Assembly (NCBI GenBank): GCA_045107085.1 | Contig: JBGCFT010000088.1 | Coordinates: 1 to 64,000, forward strand | Length of the DNA stretch: 64,000 nt | Direction of reading: 5' to 3' | Source: NORP309 sp045107085 | GTDB taxonomy: Bacteria > Pseudomonadota > Gammaproteobacteria > Xanthomonadales > Marinicellaceae | Part shown: positions 32,335-41,870 of the stretch, one piece after another | Layout of the letters: each line of letters opens with the position of its first letter | Numbering within the stretch: position 1 is the first letter of the stretch | Notes under the pieces: model-generated | Databases searched by the model: none | The model's input: the letters and a program-made list of their open reading frames with translations, nothing else | Told to the model about the DNA's origin: nothing | Position numbers and translations under genes: made by a program

Positions 32335-33345
32335 ATGTCTCAAAAAACAGCGCTGATAACCGGTGTTACTGGCCAAGATGGCGCATTGTTGTCACATTAT
32401 TTATTAAAGCAAGGCTATAAGATCATAGCGCCAACAAGAAAAAATCCAAAAACATCAAAATTGCAAAGTTTAGGGGTTGATTTGAACCACAATATTACAT
32501 TCATTGAATATAATAAATGGTCAGATTTTTTAGATATAATCAAGCTTCATGAACCTGATGAAGTTTATCATTTGGCAGCCATGAGTCATGTAGGTGATTC
32601 TCACAAAAACCCAGAAAAAGTTTTTGATGTGAATACTACGTGGACCATTACTTTATTAAGCGCTGTTGCCAAACAGAAAAAGAAGATAAAATTCTTTTTT
32701 GCCTCTAGTTGTGAAATATTCCAAAATAACCTTACTAAGAAAGTATCTGAGGAAGATTTAATGCGGCCCGATAATCCTTATGGAATATCAAAATTAAGTG
32801 CCCATACAATGGTTGAGTACTTTCGAAATATTAAGGGTGTTTTTGCCTGTAATGGTATATTGTTTAATCATGAATCAGAGATCAGAGATGACAACTTTGT
32901 CAGTAAAAAAATATGCTCTGAAGTAGCAAGAATCGTAAAAAATGCAGGAAAACCACTTTGTTTAGGCAATATTGAAGCAAAAAAAGATTGGGGTTATGCT
33001 CCAGATTACGTCAAAGCTTTTCACTCAATGCTTTTACAGAATAAACCAGATGACTATATTATTTCAACTGGAGTTTTACATTCGGTTAAAGACATGGTTG
33101 ATTGTGCATTTAAAGCTTTAGATTATCCCATTAGTTGGCAAGGCAAAGGATTGGAGACAAAAGCACAGAATCAAGCTGGAGAAATAGTTGTTGCTATCAA
33201 TGAAAAATATTTTCGTCCCCTAGACAATCGCTTTCTTATTGGCAACAACGAGAAAGCAAAAAAAGATTTAAAGTTTAATAACACAACGCCTTTTGCCCAA
33301 TGGGTAAAATCAATGACATTAGAAGAGTATAATAAATTAAAATGA
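32335..33345 (+). CDS. gmd: GDP-mannose 4,6-dehydratase
   Basis: A 336-residue NAD(P)-dependent epimerase/dehydratase. TGVTGQDGALLSHYLLKQGY (residues 9-28) is the Gmd-type cofactor motif. FASSCEIFQ aligns with the (A-S-T-S-E-L-Y) catalytic strand; Thr-Ser become Ser-Cys with the key Glu kept. NPYGISKLSAH carries the YxxxK pair. It converts GDP-mannose to GDP-4-keto-6-deoxymannose, the precursor of fucose or rhamnose sugars. The protein is somewhat shorter than E. coli Gmd (373). The stop overlaps the glycosyltransferase ATG (ATGA), so the two form an operon. Confidence 0.86.
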   Translation: MSQKTALITGVTGQDGALLSHYLLKQGYKIIAPTRKNPKTSKLQSLGVDLNHNITFIEYNKWSDFLDIIKLHEPDEVYHLAAMSHVGDSHKNPEKVFDVNTTWTITLLSAVAKQKKKIKFFFASSCEIFQNNLTKKVSEEDLMRPDNPYGISKLSAHTMVEYFRNIKGVFACNGILFNHESEIRDDNFVSKKICSEVARIVKNAGKPLCLGNIEAKKDWGYAPDYVKAFHSMLLQNKPDDYIISTGVLHSVKDMVDCAFKALDYPISWQGKGLETKAQNQAGEIVVAINEKYFRPLDNRFLIGNNEKAKKDLKFNNTTPFAQWVKSMTLEEYNKLK

Positions 33346-34490
33346 AAGTTATCTTGAACGTAGATGCCATTACTGGTCCATTAACAGGCATTGGAAACTA
33401 TGCCAATCAATTGGCAAAAAAGTTACCCAACAATCCTGAAATAGAGGAACTTAAATTATATTCATCCCACCGTTGGATTAAAGACCCTGATCATGCATTA
33501 AAGGCAAATCAAATGTTAGCAAGTATTCGCAAAAACGTGCCATTAAAAGGCACTGCGTTAAAATTATATACTTGGCAGAAGAATTTATGGTTCAAAAAAA
33601 AGAGTAAACCTTTCGACAAAAACTATTTATTACACAGTCCTAATTATCTATTATTGCCCTTTGAAGGCAAATCTCTTACAACCATACATGACTTATCTTT
33701 TATTCGTTATCCAGAAACGCATCCAAAAGAACGTGTGGCAATTTTAGAAAAAGAACTACCAAAATCAATTGATCAAGCCAGTGCAATCATTACTGACTCT
33801 CATTATATTAAAGATGAAGTACATAAAATATTAGGTATTGAAGAGAAGAAGATTCATGTGGTTCCATTGGGAGTCAGTCAAGATTACAAGCCTTTTACAA
33901 AAGAAGAATATTTACCTATATTAAAAAAATACAATCTTGATAAAAATAAATACATTTTGTCTGTAGCAACATTAGAACCCAGAAAAAACTTGAATTCCCT
34001 AATTGACGCCTATTTGTTATTGCCAAAAAAAGTGAGAAAAGAATACAAGCTGGTCGTAGCAGGTGCCAGAGGTTGGCTCAGTAAAAACTTACTGTTAAGA
34101 ATTGAAGCCTTGGCAAAAAGAGGCGATATTATATCATTAGGTTATATAGATTATGATGACTTGCCTTATATCTACTCAGGCTCATATGGATTTGCTTTAC
34201 CCTCATTGTATGAAGGTTTCGGCTTGCCAATTCTTGAAGCAATGGCTGCAGGCACTCCTGTGATGACTTCAACTTCTTCCTCATTACCTGAGGTTGCGGC
34301 TGGTGCAGCTATCTTAACTAATGCCAATGATATAGAAGATATTTCAGCAGGTTTAATGCAGCTAATCGAAGATCAAAAATGGAGGAAAGAAGCAGTCACA
34401 AAAGGACTTTTGAGAGCGCAAACATACACATGGGAAAAGTGCATCAATAAAACAGTAGATGTTTATCAACATGTGCTAAACAACACTTAA
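33342..34490 (+). CDS. Glycosyltransferase, GT4 (group 1) family
   Basis: 382 residues of GT-B fold. An N-terminal acceptor domain begins MKVILNVDAITGPLTGIGNYA. The C-terminal nucleotide-sugar domain has YILSVATLEPRKNLNSLIDAY, VAGARGW and the E-x-x-x-x-x-x-E motif in SLYEGFGLPILEAMAAGTPVM. It resembles mannosyltransferases of the WbaZ/MtfB type, fitting GDP-sugar metabolism with gmd. No signal peptide; acts at the inner face of the membrane. The next element downstream is the cobalamin riboswitch. Confidence 0.9.
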   Translation: MKVILNVDAITGPLTGIGNYANQLAKKLPNNPEIEELKLYSSHRWIKDPDHALKANQMLASIRKNVPLKGTALKLYTWQKNLWFKKKSKPFDKNYLLHSPNYLLLPFEGKSLTTIHDLSFIRYPETHPKERVAILEKELPKSIDQASAIITDSHYIKDEVHKILGIEEKKIHVVPLGVSQDYKPFTKEEYLPILKKYNLDKNKYILSVATLEPRKNLNSLIDAYLLLPKKVRKEYKLVVAGARGWLSKNLLLRIEALAKRGDIISLGYIDYDDLPYIYSGSYGFALPSLYEGFGLPILEAMAAGTPVMTSTSSSLPEVAAGAAILTNANDIEDISAGLMQLIEDQKWRKEAVTKGLLRAQTYTWEKCINKTVDVYQHVLNNT

Positions 34491-34535
34491 ATCTTGTGTG
34501 TTAGTTTTTAACTGTGCATAATGCGCAATCAAATT

Positions 34536-34656
34536 TTATTAGGTGTCGATTCATCATCATTAATTGAGATAATCGGTGAAAAGGGAATCTGGTGAAAATC
34601 CAGAGCTACCCCCGTAACGGTAATTTATCAAATAAGTCCGGAGACCTGCCTAATAG
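34536..34656 (+). ncRNA. Cobalamin (B12) riboswitch
   Basis: All landmarks are present in order: ATTAGGTG (P1 start, 34538), GGGAA (34583-34587), GGTGAAAATCC (34591-34601), the B12 box AGCTACCCCCGTAACGG (34604-34620), and GTCCGGAGACCTGCC (34636-34650) followed by TAATA, which pairs back with TATTAGG. In proteobacteria adenosylcobalamin binding blocks translation or transcription of transport genes. It ends 44 bases before the btuB start. Confidence 0.94.
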
Positions 34657-34700
34657 ATCTATTTTAATTATTATTATCGCGGTGGGCGATGGAGAAATCA

Positions 34701-36542
34701 ATGAAGCAAACAATCAAACATTGTTTTGTATTCTTATTGTTAGGAATATATACAACAATTTACGCCACAGAAGAAGTCTATCAACAAGACACTACAACAG
34801 TAACAGCCTCACGTTATGAACAAAACAAAGACGATATTATTCCATCAATAACCATTATTGATCGAGCAGATATACTTAGTTTACAAGCCAACTCTATTTT
34901 GGATGTATTGTCCTTACAACAAGGCTTAGATGTAGCAAGAAATGGAGGAGTTGGAACAGCAACAAGTGTTTTTATGAGGGGTACAAATTCCAATCATAGC
35001 CTTGTACTTATTAATGGAATGAGAGTAGGGTCAGCGTTTACAGGAGGATTTGCTTGGGAAAATATACCTGTTTCACAAATTGAAAGAATAGAAATAGTTC
35101 GTGGAACTCGGGTGAGTTATTATGGATCTGATGCCATGGGTGGCGTTATCAATATCATCACGAGGTCAGAAGAAAACACATACGCCCGTTACACATTTGG
35201 TTCTTTTGATACGCATAATTTTGATTTGGGTTTTGGAAATTCTTTCAATGATTCTCAATACAGCATAGTCATTGGCAGTCAAAAAACGGATGGGTTTTCT
35301 GCAACCAATGAAGCAAACTTATTTTCATATGATCCTGATGATGATGGTTATGAAAATCAAAGTGTGAATATAAATTACTCAAAAAATACACAAGAAGGTG
35401 TGTTTAATTTCAATTTTCTTCAAGCCAATGCCGACAGTGATTTTGACACAGGCAATAGTGACTCTAAGGAACGCTCAACTAAAATTGCATGGAAAAATAC
35501 TCTTTTTAATCAGTGGGATTCAGAGGTTTCATTTGCTAATAACTACAACCTTTTAGATACAAAGGTTTTCGGTTCTATTTTTGATTCAAACAGAAACAGT
35601 TTTGACTGGATTCTGAATAAAAAAATAAATAATAGTCAAGTTGGACTTGGCATTAATTATCGTTCTGAAAAGGCTGAGTTTACAAATTTAAATGCTCTTG
35701 TTGCGAGTTTTTCTGATAAACGCAATAATTTAGCTGCTTTTGGAAATTGGCAAGTTTCACACAATAACAATATTTTTTCAATCAGTGGTCGATTTGATGA
35801 CAACTCTATTTATGGCAGCGATTTTTCTTCTGATTTTTCCTGGGCAAATCGCTTGAGTGAGACAAGTATGCTGAATTTATCTGTTGGCACCGCTTTTCAT
35901 GCACCGAGTATTAGTGAATTATTTTCACCGAATTTTCAAGGCACAGTTATTTCACCATTAACAGGTGAAAGTGTTTTTGTGTTTTCATTTGAAGGAAACC
36001 TTAATTTAAAACCAGAAGAATCAATTAACTATGAGTTAGGGTATAAAACAGAAATATCTGACAACCAAAACTTTAGCGCTAATTTATTTTATTATAAGAT
36101 AGACAACTTAATTGATTTTCAAGGACCAACTTTTAAACCTGTTAATATCAATGAGGCTTCAATAAAAGGACTTGAATCAGCTTATACATACAGAGATAAA
36201 GGTTATGTTTTTAATATTAACGCAACAATTCAAGACGCCAAAGATTCATTAACCGGATCTGCATTATTACGTAGACCCGACCACAAACTAAACATCAATT
36301 TGGATAAAACAATTAACCAAATTTCATTTGGTTCAAGCTTACGATACGCTTCAAAAAACCCAGATTTTGGAATTATGTTGGATGGATACATTGTATTGGA
36401 CGTAAGATCCAGTTATAGAATTAATCAAAATTGGGCGGTAGGATTAAAAGTTGAAAATGCTTTGAATAAAGATTATCAAATAATAAACGGTTTTAACACC
36501 TCAAATAATGCAGCTTACTTTAGTTTAGAATGGCAACAATAA
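34701..36542 (+). CDS. btuB: TonB-dependent vitamin B12 receptor (BtuB-like)
   Basis: 613 residues from ATG 34701, chosen over ATG 34689 because GGAG (34691-34694) sits 6 bases upstream and the following sequence is a signal peptide. TonB box VTAS..., plug domain with VFMRGTNSNHSLVLINGMRVG and IERIEIVRGTRVSYYGSDAMGGVINIIT, then a barrel ending in a C-terminal aromatic (YFSLEWQQ-like). Length matches BtuB (614). The cobalamin riboswitch directly upstream supports B12 uptake as its role. No periplasmic BtuF or BtuCD gene is in the window. Confidence 0.92.
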   Translation: MKQTIKHCFVFLLLGIYTTIYATEEVYQQDTTTVTASRYEQNKDDIIPSITIIDRADILSLQANSILDVLSLQQGLDVARNGGVGTATSVFMRGTNSNHSLVLINGMRVGSAFTGGFAWENIPVSQIERIEIVRGTRVSYYGSDAMGGVINIITRSEENTYARYTFGSFDTHNFDLGFGNSFNDSQYSIVIGSQKTDGFSATNEANLFSYDPDDDGYENQSVNINYSKNTQEGVFNFNFLQANADSDFDTGNSDSKERSTKIAWKNTLFNQWDSEVSFANNYNLLDTKVFGSIFDSNRNSFDWILNKKINNSQVGLGINYRSEKAEFTNLNALVASFSDKRNNLAAFGNWQVSHNNNIFSISGRFDDNSIYGSDFSSDFSWANRLSETSMLNLSVGTAFHAPSISELFSPNFQGTVISPLTGESVFVFSFEGNLNLKPEESINYELGYKTEISDNQNFSANLFYYKIDNLIDFQGPTFKPVNINEASIKGLESAYTYRDKGYVFNINATIQDAKDSLTGSALLRRPDHKLNINLDKTINQISFGSSLRYASKNPDFGIMLDGYIVLDVRSSYRINQNWAVGLKVENALNKDYQIINGFNTSNNAAYFSLEWQQ

Positions 36543-36565
36543 ACAATCTGATAAAATAACAATTA

Positions 36566-37153
36566 CTAGTGATGGCTTATAACTTTTGGTTTATAGCTAA
36601 AATGCCCGACAATTTTAAATTCGAATAACATATCATCTAGTTTCGGCCCCCAGCCAATGTTGTGAATAACCTTATAACGGTTGGGGTCTTTATCAGATCT
36701 AATATTACTTATAATTCCAATGTGGGGCAAGTTGTTTGGCAATCTCCACGTGACGATATTACCGGGCTTATAAGTGTTGGCTTGTTGGTTAACGGGCAAA
36801 ATAGTCCCGTTTCTTTTGAAGAATTCTTCAAGATTAGGGACTCTTCTGTGATCAATATTTGTATCGGGCTTTTTTAAACCCCAAATATTAGGATAATCTC
36901 CAAAGTTTTTTTTCATATCCTCATGAACCAACTCTTGAAGATCTATACCAAGGCTCCTGTAGCTTCTGATCACCACATCTGTACAAACTCCTTTTCTTGG
37001 GTCTACATCTCCGTTAGGATAATCGATAGATTGGTAGCTGCCATCGTAAACCACTTGATGGTTTAGTCTTTCTAGTGCGGCATCTACAAGGTGCTGTTCA
37101 GCTACTGCAAGATTAGCTATTAATAAAAAAAAACCAATAAAAAATTTAATCAT
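36566..37153 (-). CDS. DUF1287 family secreted protein
   Basis: 195 residues. Signal peptide MIKFFIGFFLLIANLAVA. DGSYQSIDYPNGDVDPRKGVCTDVVIRSYRSLGIDLQ carries the Cys (GVCTDVV) and NNLPHIGIIS the His of a NlpC/P60-like catalytic arrangement that defines DUF1287; NIGWGPK and a D residue complete it. A cell-wall cysteine peptidase-like role in the periplasm is inferred, with no direct proof for the family. Convergent with btuB. Confidence 0.85.
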   Translation of the reverse strand: MIKFFIGFFLLIANLAVAEQHLVDAALERLNHQVVYDGSYQSIDYPNGDVDPRKGVCTDVVIRSYRSLGIDLQELVHEDMKKNFGDYPNIWGLKKPDTNIDHRRVPNLEEFFKRNGTILPVNQQANTYKPGNIVTWRLPNNLPHIGIISNIRSDKDPNRYKVIHNIGWGPKLDDMLFEFKIVGHFSYKPKVISHH

Positions 37154-37236
37154 AAAAATATGACATTAATGATAAATATAAAGTTCAGCTCTTTTTTTTA
37201 ATATTTAATAATAAAACTTCTCTATGTATTGTTACG

Positions 37237-38493
37237 TTATTCAAATCCGTTTTTAAATATTTCATCAGTTTGAAACAATCCAATACTTTGTGACCCTGTG
37301 TACCCAGGAAAAACAGTATCAATATTTGGATTGCCTAAAAAGTTTCTAATGATATCACTAAGCGGTTGACGAAAATCAGTTGTCATTTGTAAGTCCGTAT
37401 TCAAGTATAAATCATCATCAGTGATTCCAGGGAAGGTACCCAGAACTTGTCCGCCATTAATGGCTCCACCAACCACCATCATAGCTTGAGCTGTCCCGTG
37501 ATCTGTTCCTCTGTTTCCATTTTCTCTGACACGACGACCAAAATCTGTTTGTGTGGTTAAAACAACTTGTTCATCTTTTCCTGCTGCAGTTAAGTCATCA
37601 AAAAACGCACCAATAGCGGTTGAAACATTACCTAATCTATCGGCATAAGAGCCTGTTCCATTATTACCAGAATTTTCATGAGTATCCCAGCCACCATAAT
37701 CAACAGTGGCAACTTGTAATCCTAAATTAGACTTGATTACTTGAGCAATGAGCCCTAAATCTTGGGCCAATGATTCATTGGGATAGGAATCTGGAATAGA
37801 TAAATCTAAATCAGTAATGATATTGATGTTGTCAATCGTTGCTTGCATGGCATTGCCTAATAAATCAGAATTAGAGTGTATTTGATTCAAGGTAAATAAA
37901 TGTTCTTCAGCATATCGGCCTGGATTTGGGTGAAAACTACCAGGATCATCTACTGACAAGACGTTTGTATCACCTTGTTGACTCACAGGAGGGTTGCCTG
38001 GTGACATTGATGGGATAACAGCAGAGTTATTGATACTTGGTGATGAGTTAACGTGGCGAGCTAACCAACCATCAATATATGAAGATACACCTGGTGTGCC
38101 ATAATCAAACATTGCTTGAGATTCAAAATGCGAGCGTGAGCTTAAACCTTCTGGCATACCCACAGCATGAATCATCGCCATTTTACCTTGTGTATACAAT
38201 GATTGAAGATGAGTGCATTGTGGAGATAATCCAAAAGCATGATTTAAGTTTAGAATCAGGTCAAGTGGAACTTGAATATTGGGCCTTTTTCCTTCATATT
38301 CAGTTCTATTGATACCTGTTCTTGGGATTAAAAAGTTCATGGCATCCATTCCTCCACGGAAAAACAAATGAACCAGCGATTTTTCCGCACTTAAGTCATT
38401 GGATCCTCTGTTATTAATGCCCAGTGTAATGCCTGTTCCTGCTAATGTGAAAAAAGCAGTTGAGCCTTGTAAAAATTGTCTGCGTGTTATCAT
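37237..38493 (-). CDS. DUF1501 family protein with Tat signal
   Basis: 418 residues from ATG 38493, because it opens a twin-arginine signal (ITRRQFLQGSTAFFTLAG). The open frame reaches back to 38559 within the previous gene, without support. LVHLFFRGGMDAMNFLIPR, MAMIHAVGMPEGLSSRSHFESQAMFDYG, YGGWDTHENSG, and GTDHGTAQAMMVVG are the DUF1501 landmarks, with D/H residues as in alkaline-phosphatase-superfamily metal sites. Exported folded through Tat. It starts 4 bases after the DUF1800 stop, so the two form an operon. Biochemical function unknown. Confidence 0.9.
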   Translation of the reverse strand: MITRRQFLQGSTAFFTLAGTGITLGINNRGSNDLSAEKSLVHLFFRGGMDAMNFLIPRTGINRTEYEGKRPNIQVPLDLILNLNHAFGLSPQCTHLQSLYTQGKMAMIHAVGMPEGLSSRSHFESQAMFDYGTPGVSSYIDGWLARHVNSSPSINNSAVIPSMSPGNPPVSQQGDTNVLSVDDPGSFHPNPGRYAEEHLFTLNQIHSNSDLLGNAMQATIDNINIITDLDLSIPDSYPNESLAQDLGLIAQVIKSNLGLQVATVDYGGWDTHENSGNNGTGSYADRLGNVSTAIGAFFDDLTAAGKDEQVVLTTQTDFGRRVRENGNRGTDHGTAQAMMVVGGAINGGQVLGTFPGITDDDLYLNTDLQMTTDFRQPLSDIIRNFLGNPNIDTVFPGYTGSQSIGLFQTDEIFKNGFE

Positions 38494-38497
38494 GATA

Positions 38498-40180
38498 TTA
38501 CCTATACATAAATGCTGGAGATGAAAGAATGAGTTTAACCAAGCCCCTGAGGCGTTCATAAATATATGGGTTTGATAAAGTTGTTATATCTGGGAAAGGA
38601 ATATCGGCTGGCCACTGTTGAGGGTCACTTGAATTTTGCCTCATAAAATCTCTCAATTTAGTATGTAAATCCGTCCCCTGCCACCCTCCATCGGGCTGGT
38701 ACCCAGCAAGTCTGCGCAACCAGAAAGTCGTCAAATCGTTTGGCGTATGAGATGGCAACCACTGGATGGGTGCACTTAGTGTTATATCCATCATTGGTAC
38801 AATACGATCAGGATCATTATAATTCTGATCAAGAATCCAATCAAAACAGCGCATAACATAGGTGAGTACTGTTCCACCTGACCAATGCTCTTTTTTATCT
38901 GGATAACCATTAGGTGCAGGCCAATAAAATGGACGCTGTCCTGCGCGGTGAATGTAATAGGTGACTAATGAGTTTGTATCAGAATCATTGGGTTTTGGCA
39001 TAAATTCGGAATTTAATGCCCGCATAGCACTAACAGCTAATTCAAAAGGTCTTTTAAGTTTTGAGTCAAAATTAGCAGGGTCTTTAAATTCAGCAGATAA
39101 AAACAAAGTTTCATAGACTTTTTCGAGTTGATTATTGCTGTTTCTAAATTGAAAAAATGTATCTGCTACTTCATCAATGATTGATTGGGATGGTGAATCA
39201 CTGATAAAGCGTCTACATAATTTACCCGCAATATGTTGAGCGGTACCTTTATGAAACGCTAATATGTCTAAAAACTGTTCAATGTCTTCTGGATTAGCAG
39301 CAAAGTTATTCCACCTGTGCCCCAATATGGTTTTTTCGAATTTATCATGCCACGTTTCATAATAGAAAAACTCACCATTGTCTTGCATATTCGAAGATGA
39401 TGAAGAGCTACTGTCTTTAATTTTCCAACCTGTAAACATACGCATTGCTGCATAAACATCATCATCCACATATTTGTCAGAGACCATTATTGTTCCCCAA
39501 GAAAAAGTGTACTCTGTTTGAGGAACTTGACTGGCATCTCCTAAACTGATGTAATTTTCAGCACCTAAAGTATGCAGCTCAATTATTTCTCTGGCATAGT
39601 TTTCATTTGGACTACCCTCTTGATTAATGTAATTGTCAAGGTAGTGACTCATGGCAACATGCTTTGATGACAGTTCTAGCATTTGCCTGAAATTTCCAAA
39701 TAAATGTCCAGAACCCAAGCCCGATGGTCTAGGGTGTCCAGCAATTGGTGGTCGTATAACATCTCTATCCCATGAAGTTAGAGTTGATTGTGCATAATAA
39801 TCCCTTGAAAAAACATTAAAATGATTATGCCAAAAATCAGCTAAAACCTCTAAAAGCTGTCTTTTACTGTGAACTGCTCTTGCAACTACCAATCTCTCCA
39901 TCTCTTCTGCGGGCCCATCACGATTATCACTGTTAACATGATGATCTTGCCACATCTGACTTAAGGATTTATTCAATGTCACATAATTACTATTAGCAAC
40001 CATGTTTTCAAAAGCGGAATCATTTATAGAGGACCAATTCATTTGTTGGGCCAGATAATTACTTAAGCGCTCGTTATTAGAGCTTCCTAAATTATCAAAA
40101 TCTATGATATCACTGCCATTGTGAGTGATTCTGTGTCCGAAGCCCATTCGGCCGAGACAATGTACTGCAAATGTTTTCAT
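38498..40180 (-). CDS. DUF1800 family protein
   Basis: 560 residues from ATG 40180 (MKTFAVHCLGRMGFG). The longer frame to 40366 would overlap xthA and begin with an unlikely sequence. DUF1800 landmarks are ADFWHNHFNVFSRDYYAQ, NYAREIIELHTLGAENY, FTGWKI, FAANPEDIEQFLDILAFHKGTAQHIAGKLCRRFI and RPFYWPAPNGYPDKKEHWSG. Family function is unknown but it is found consistently with DUF1501 secreted proteins in marine bacteria. No clear export signal in this copy. Divergent from xthA. Confidence 0.9.
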   Translation of the reverse strand: MKTFAVHCLGRMGFGHRITHNGSDIIDFDNLGSSNNERLSNYLAQQMNWSSINDSAFENMVANSNYVTLNKSLSQMWQDHHVNSDNRDGPAEEMERLVVARAVHSKRQLLEVLADFWHNHFNVFSRDYYAQSTLTSWDRDVIRPPIAGHPRPSGLGSGHLFGNFRQMLELSSKHVAMSHYLDNYINQEGSPNENYAREIIELHTLGAENYISLGDASQVPQTEYTFSWGTIMVSDKYVDDDVYAAMRMFTGWKIKDSSSSSSSNMQDNGEFFYYETWHDKFEKTILGHRWNNFAANPEDIEQFLDILAFHKGTAQHIAGKLCRRFISDSPSQSIIDEVADTFFQFRNSNNQLEKVYETLFLSAEFKDPANFDSKLKRPFELAVSAMRALNSEFMPKPNDSDTNSLVTYYIHRAGQRPFYWPAPNGYPDKKEHWSGGTVLTYVMRCFDWILDQNYNDPDRIVPMMDITLSAPIQWLPSHTPNDLTTFWLRRLAGYQPDGGWQGTDLHTKLRDFMRQNSSDPQQWPADIPFPDITTLSNPYIYERLRGLVKLILSSPAFMYR

Positions 40181-40289
40181 GTAATAAACCCATGTATTTT
40201 TTATACATTGTATACTATTTATTGTGAACATGTAAAACTGTGATAAGGTTCGCAATCTGTAAGTTTGTACAATAAATAGAATAAATATT

Positions 40290-41057
40290 ATGAAAATTGT
40301 AAGCTGGAATGTCAATTCTCTCAAAGTTAGGTTAGAGCATGTATTGGAGTGGTCAAAAATTAACACCCCTGACGTACTTGCTATTCAAGAAACAAAATTA
40401 GTGGATGAAAAATTTCCACGTGAAGCCATAGAAAAAGCAGGTTATCATGTTTCTTATTCGGGACAACCAACTTATAATGGTGTGGCAATATTAAGTACAT
40501 CACCAATTAGTGAGGTAGTCACAGACATAGAAGGATTGGATGACCCACAACGCAGAATACTGGCTGTGACCATCGATGATGTTCGAATAATCAACCTCTA
40601 TGTAGTTAACGGCTCAGAACCCAATTCTGAAAAATATCAATATAAAATGCACTGGCTAGATAAGGTTACAGAATTCATTGAACAACAAACCCAAGAATAT
40701 GATAATGTCATAGTGCTTGGAGATTTTAATATAGCTATAGATGATAGAGATGTTTGGGATCCTGAATATTGGAAAGGTAAGATATTGTGCACCGAGAAAG
40801 AAAGAGGAAAATTAGAAAAGATTTTAGATCTTGGTTTTGACGACAGTTTTAGATTGTTACACGATGAAGGCGGCCATTATTCATGGTGGGATTATCGCAT
40901 GGCAGGTTTTCAGCGAAATTTGGGTTTAAGAATTGACTTGATTTTATCAAATGAGTCTATGAGTGAAATGTTAACTGCAGCTTATATTGATAAATCTCCA
41001 AGAGGCTGGGAGAGACCTTCGGACCATACTCCAGTCATAGCTGAATTTGATTATTGA
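40290..41057 (+). CDS. xthA: Exodeoxyribonuclease III
   Basis: 255 residues, AP endonuclease family 1. WNVNSLKVRLEHVLEW, AIQETKLVDEKFP (metal Glu), GDFNIAIDDRDVWDP (Asp-Asn pair), RIDLILSNE, and the His in PSDHTPVIAEF are the catalytic set. It cuts at abasic sites and degrades 3' ends in base excision repair. Single gene, divergent from DUF1800 and convergent with def. Confidence 0.95.
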   Translation: MKIVSWNVNSLKVRLEHVLEWSKINTPDVLAIQETKLVDEKFPREAIEKAGYHVSYSGQPTYNGVAILSTSPISEVVTDIEGLDDPQRRILAVTIDDVRIINLYVVNGSEPNSEKYQYKMHWLDKVTEFIEQQTQEYDNVIVLGDFNIAIDDRDVWDPEYWKGKILCTEKERGKLEKILDLGFDDSFRLLHDEGGHYSWWDYRMAGFQRNLGLRIDLILSNESMSEMLTAAYIDKSPRGWERPSDHTPVIAEFDY

Positions 41058-41128
41058 AAAAAATTCATACAATTAAAAATTTTTAATTTGTTGAGTTTAT
41101 TTAAAAGATATTGATCTGGGTTGAAAAA

Positions 41129-41623
41129 TTAGTCACTTTCTTTTTCGAGCTTTTTCATCGCCATTTTTCTCTTTAGTGGAGATAAGTGATCTAGAAAAAC
41201 GATGCCCTTTAAATGATCTAGTTCATGTTGTATACAGACAGCAAGTAATTCATCAGCCTCTAAAGTAATCGCTTCACCAAATTCATTGAAAGCAGACACA
41301 ACTATTGAATTAGCACGCTTAACCTTGGCGTAAATATTTGGAACAGATAAACAGCCTTCTTCGTGTATTTGGTTGCCTTCTTTTTTATCAATTTTTGGGT
41401 TCACTAAACAAATTGGATTGTCTTTTTCTTCTGATACATCAATAACAACAACCTGTTTATGGACATCAACCTGCGTTGCAGCAAGACCAATACCTGGTGC
41501 TTTGTACATTGTTGTAAACATGTCTTTGACTAGTTTTAATAAATCGTCATCAAATTTTTCTACAGGTTTAGCAATTGTTTTTAAGCGTTTATCTGGAAGA
41601 GTTAATATTGTTAAAGTTGTCAT
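41129..41623 (-). CDS. def: Peptide deformylase
   Basis: 164 residues. GIGLAATQV (44-52), EEGCLSVP (88-95, metal ligand C91), and QHELDHLKG (132-140, ligands H133 and H137, catalytic E134) are the three deformylase motifs. Removes the formyl group from new proteins. Classically linked to fmt, which is not seen here; it lies divergent from the LysM-dprA run, a common gammaproteobacterial layout. Confidence 0.96.
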   Translation of the reverse strand: MTTLTILTLPDKRLKTIAKPVEKFDDDLLKLVKDMFTTMYKAPGIGLAATQVDVHKQVVVIDVSEEKDNPICLVNPKIDKKEGNQIHEEGCLSVPNIYAKVKRANSIVVSAFNEFGEAITLEADELLAVCIQHELDHLKGIVFLDHLSPLKRKMAMKKLEKESD

Positions 41624-41870
41624 TTTATTAAATTTGCGGTTGTTTTTACGAGAAGATTATATGAGAATTCGTGTTTCAATAATTCTTAACATATAGGTAT
41701 ATAGTACAATATTGGGTGTAATTTAATAAAGACAATAGTGGAAAAATAGACTATCAGGCAATCAAAATGCTACTTTTTTCTTAAAAATGCCACTTGATTC
41801 ACATATTTTAGTTTAACTTATTGCATAATATGGATAAACTAATCATAAAGAAATCAAGGATTTGTCGGAA

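Noticed and set aside
41072..41092. AT-only palindrome after xthA
   Set aside because: AATTAAAAATTTTTAATT-like self-complementarity is expected by chance in such AT-rich DNA and lacks GC pairs.
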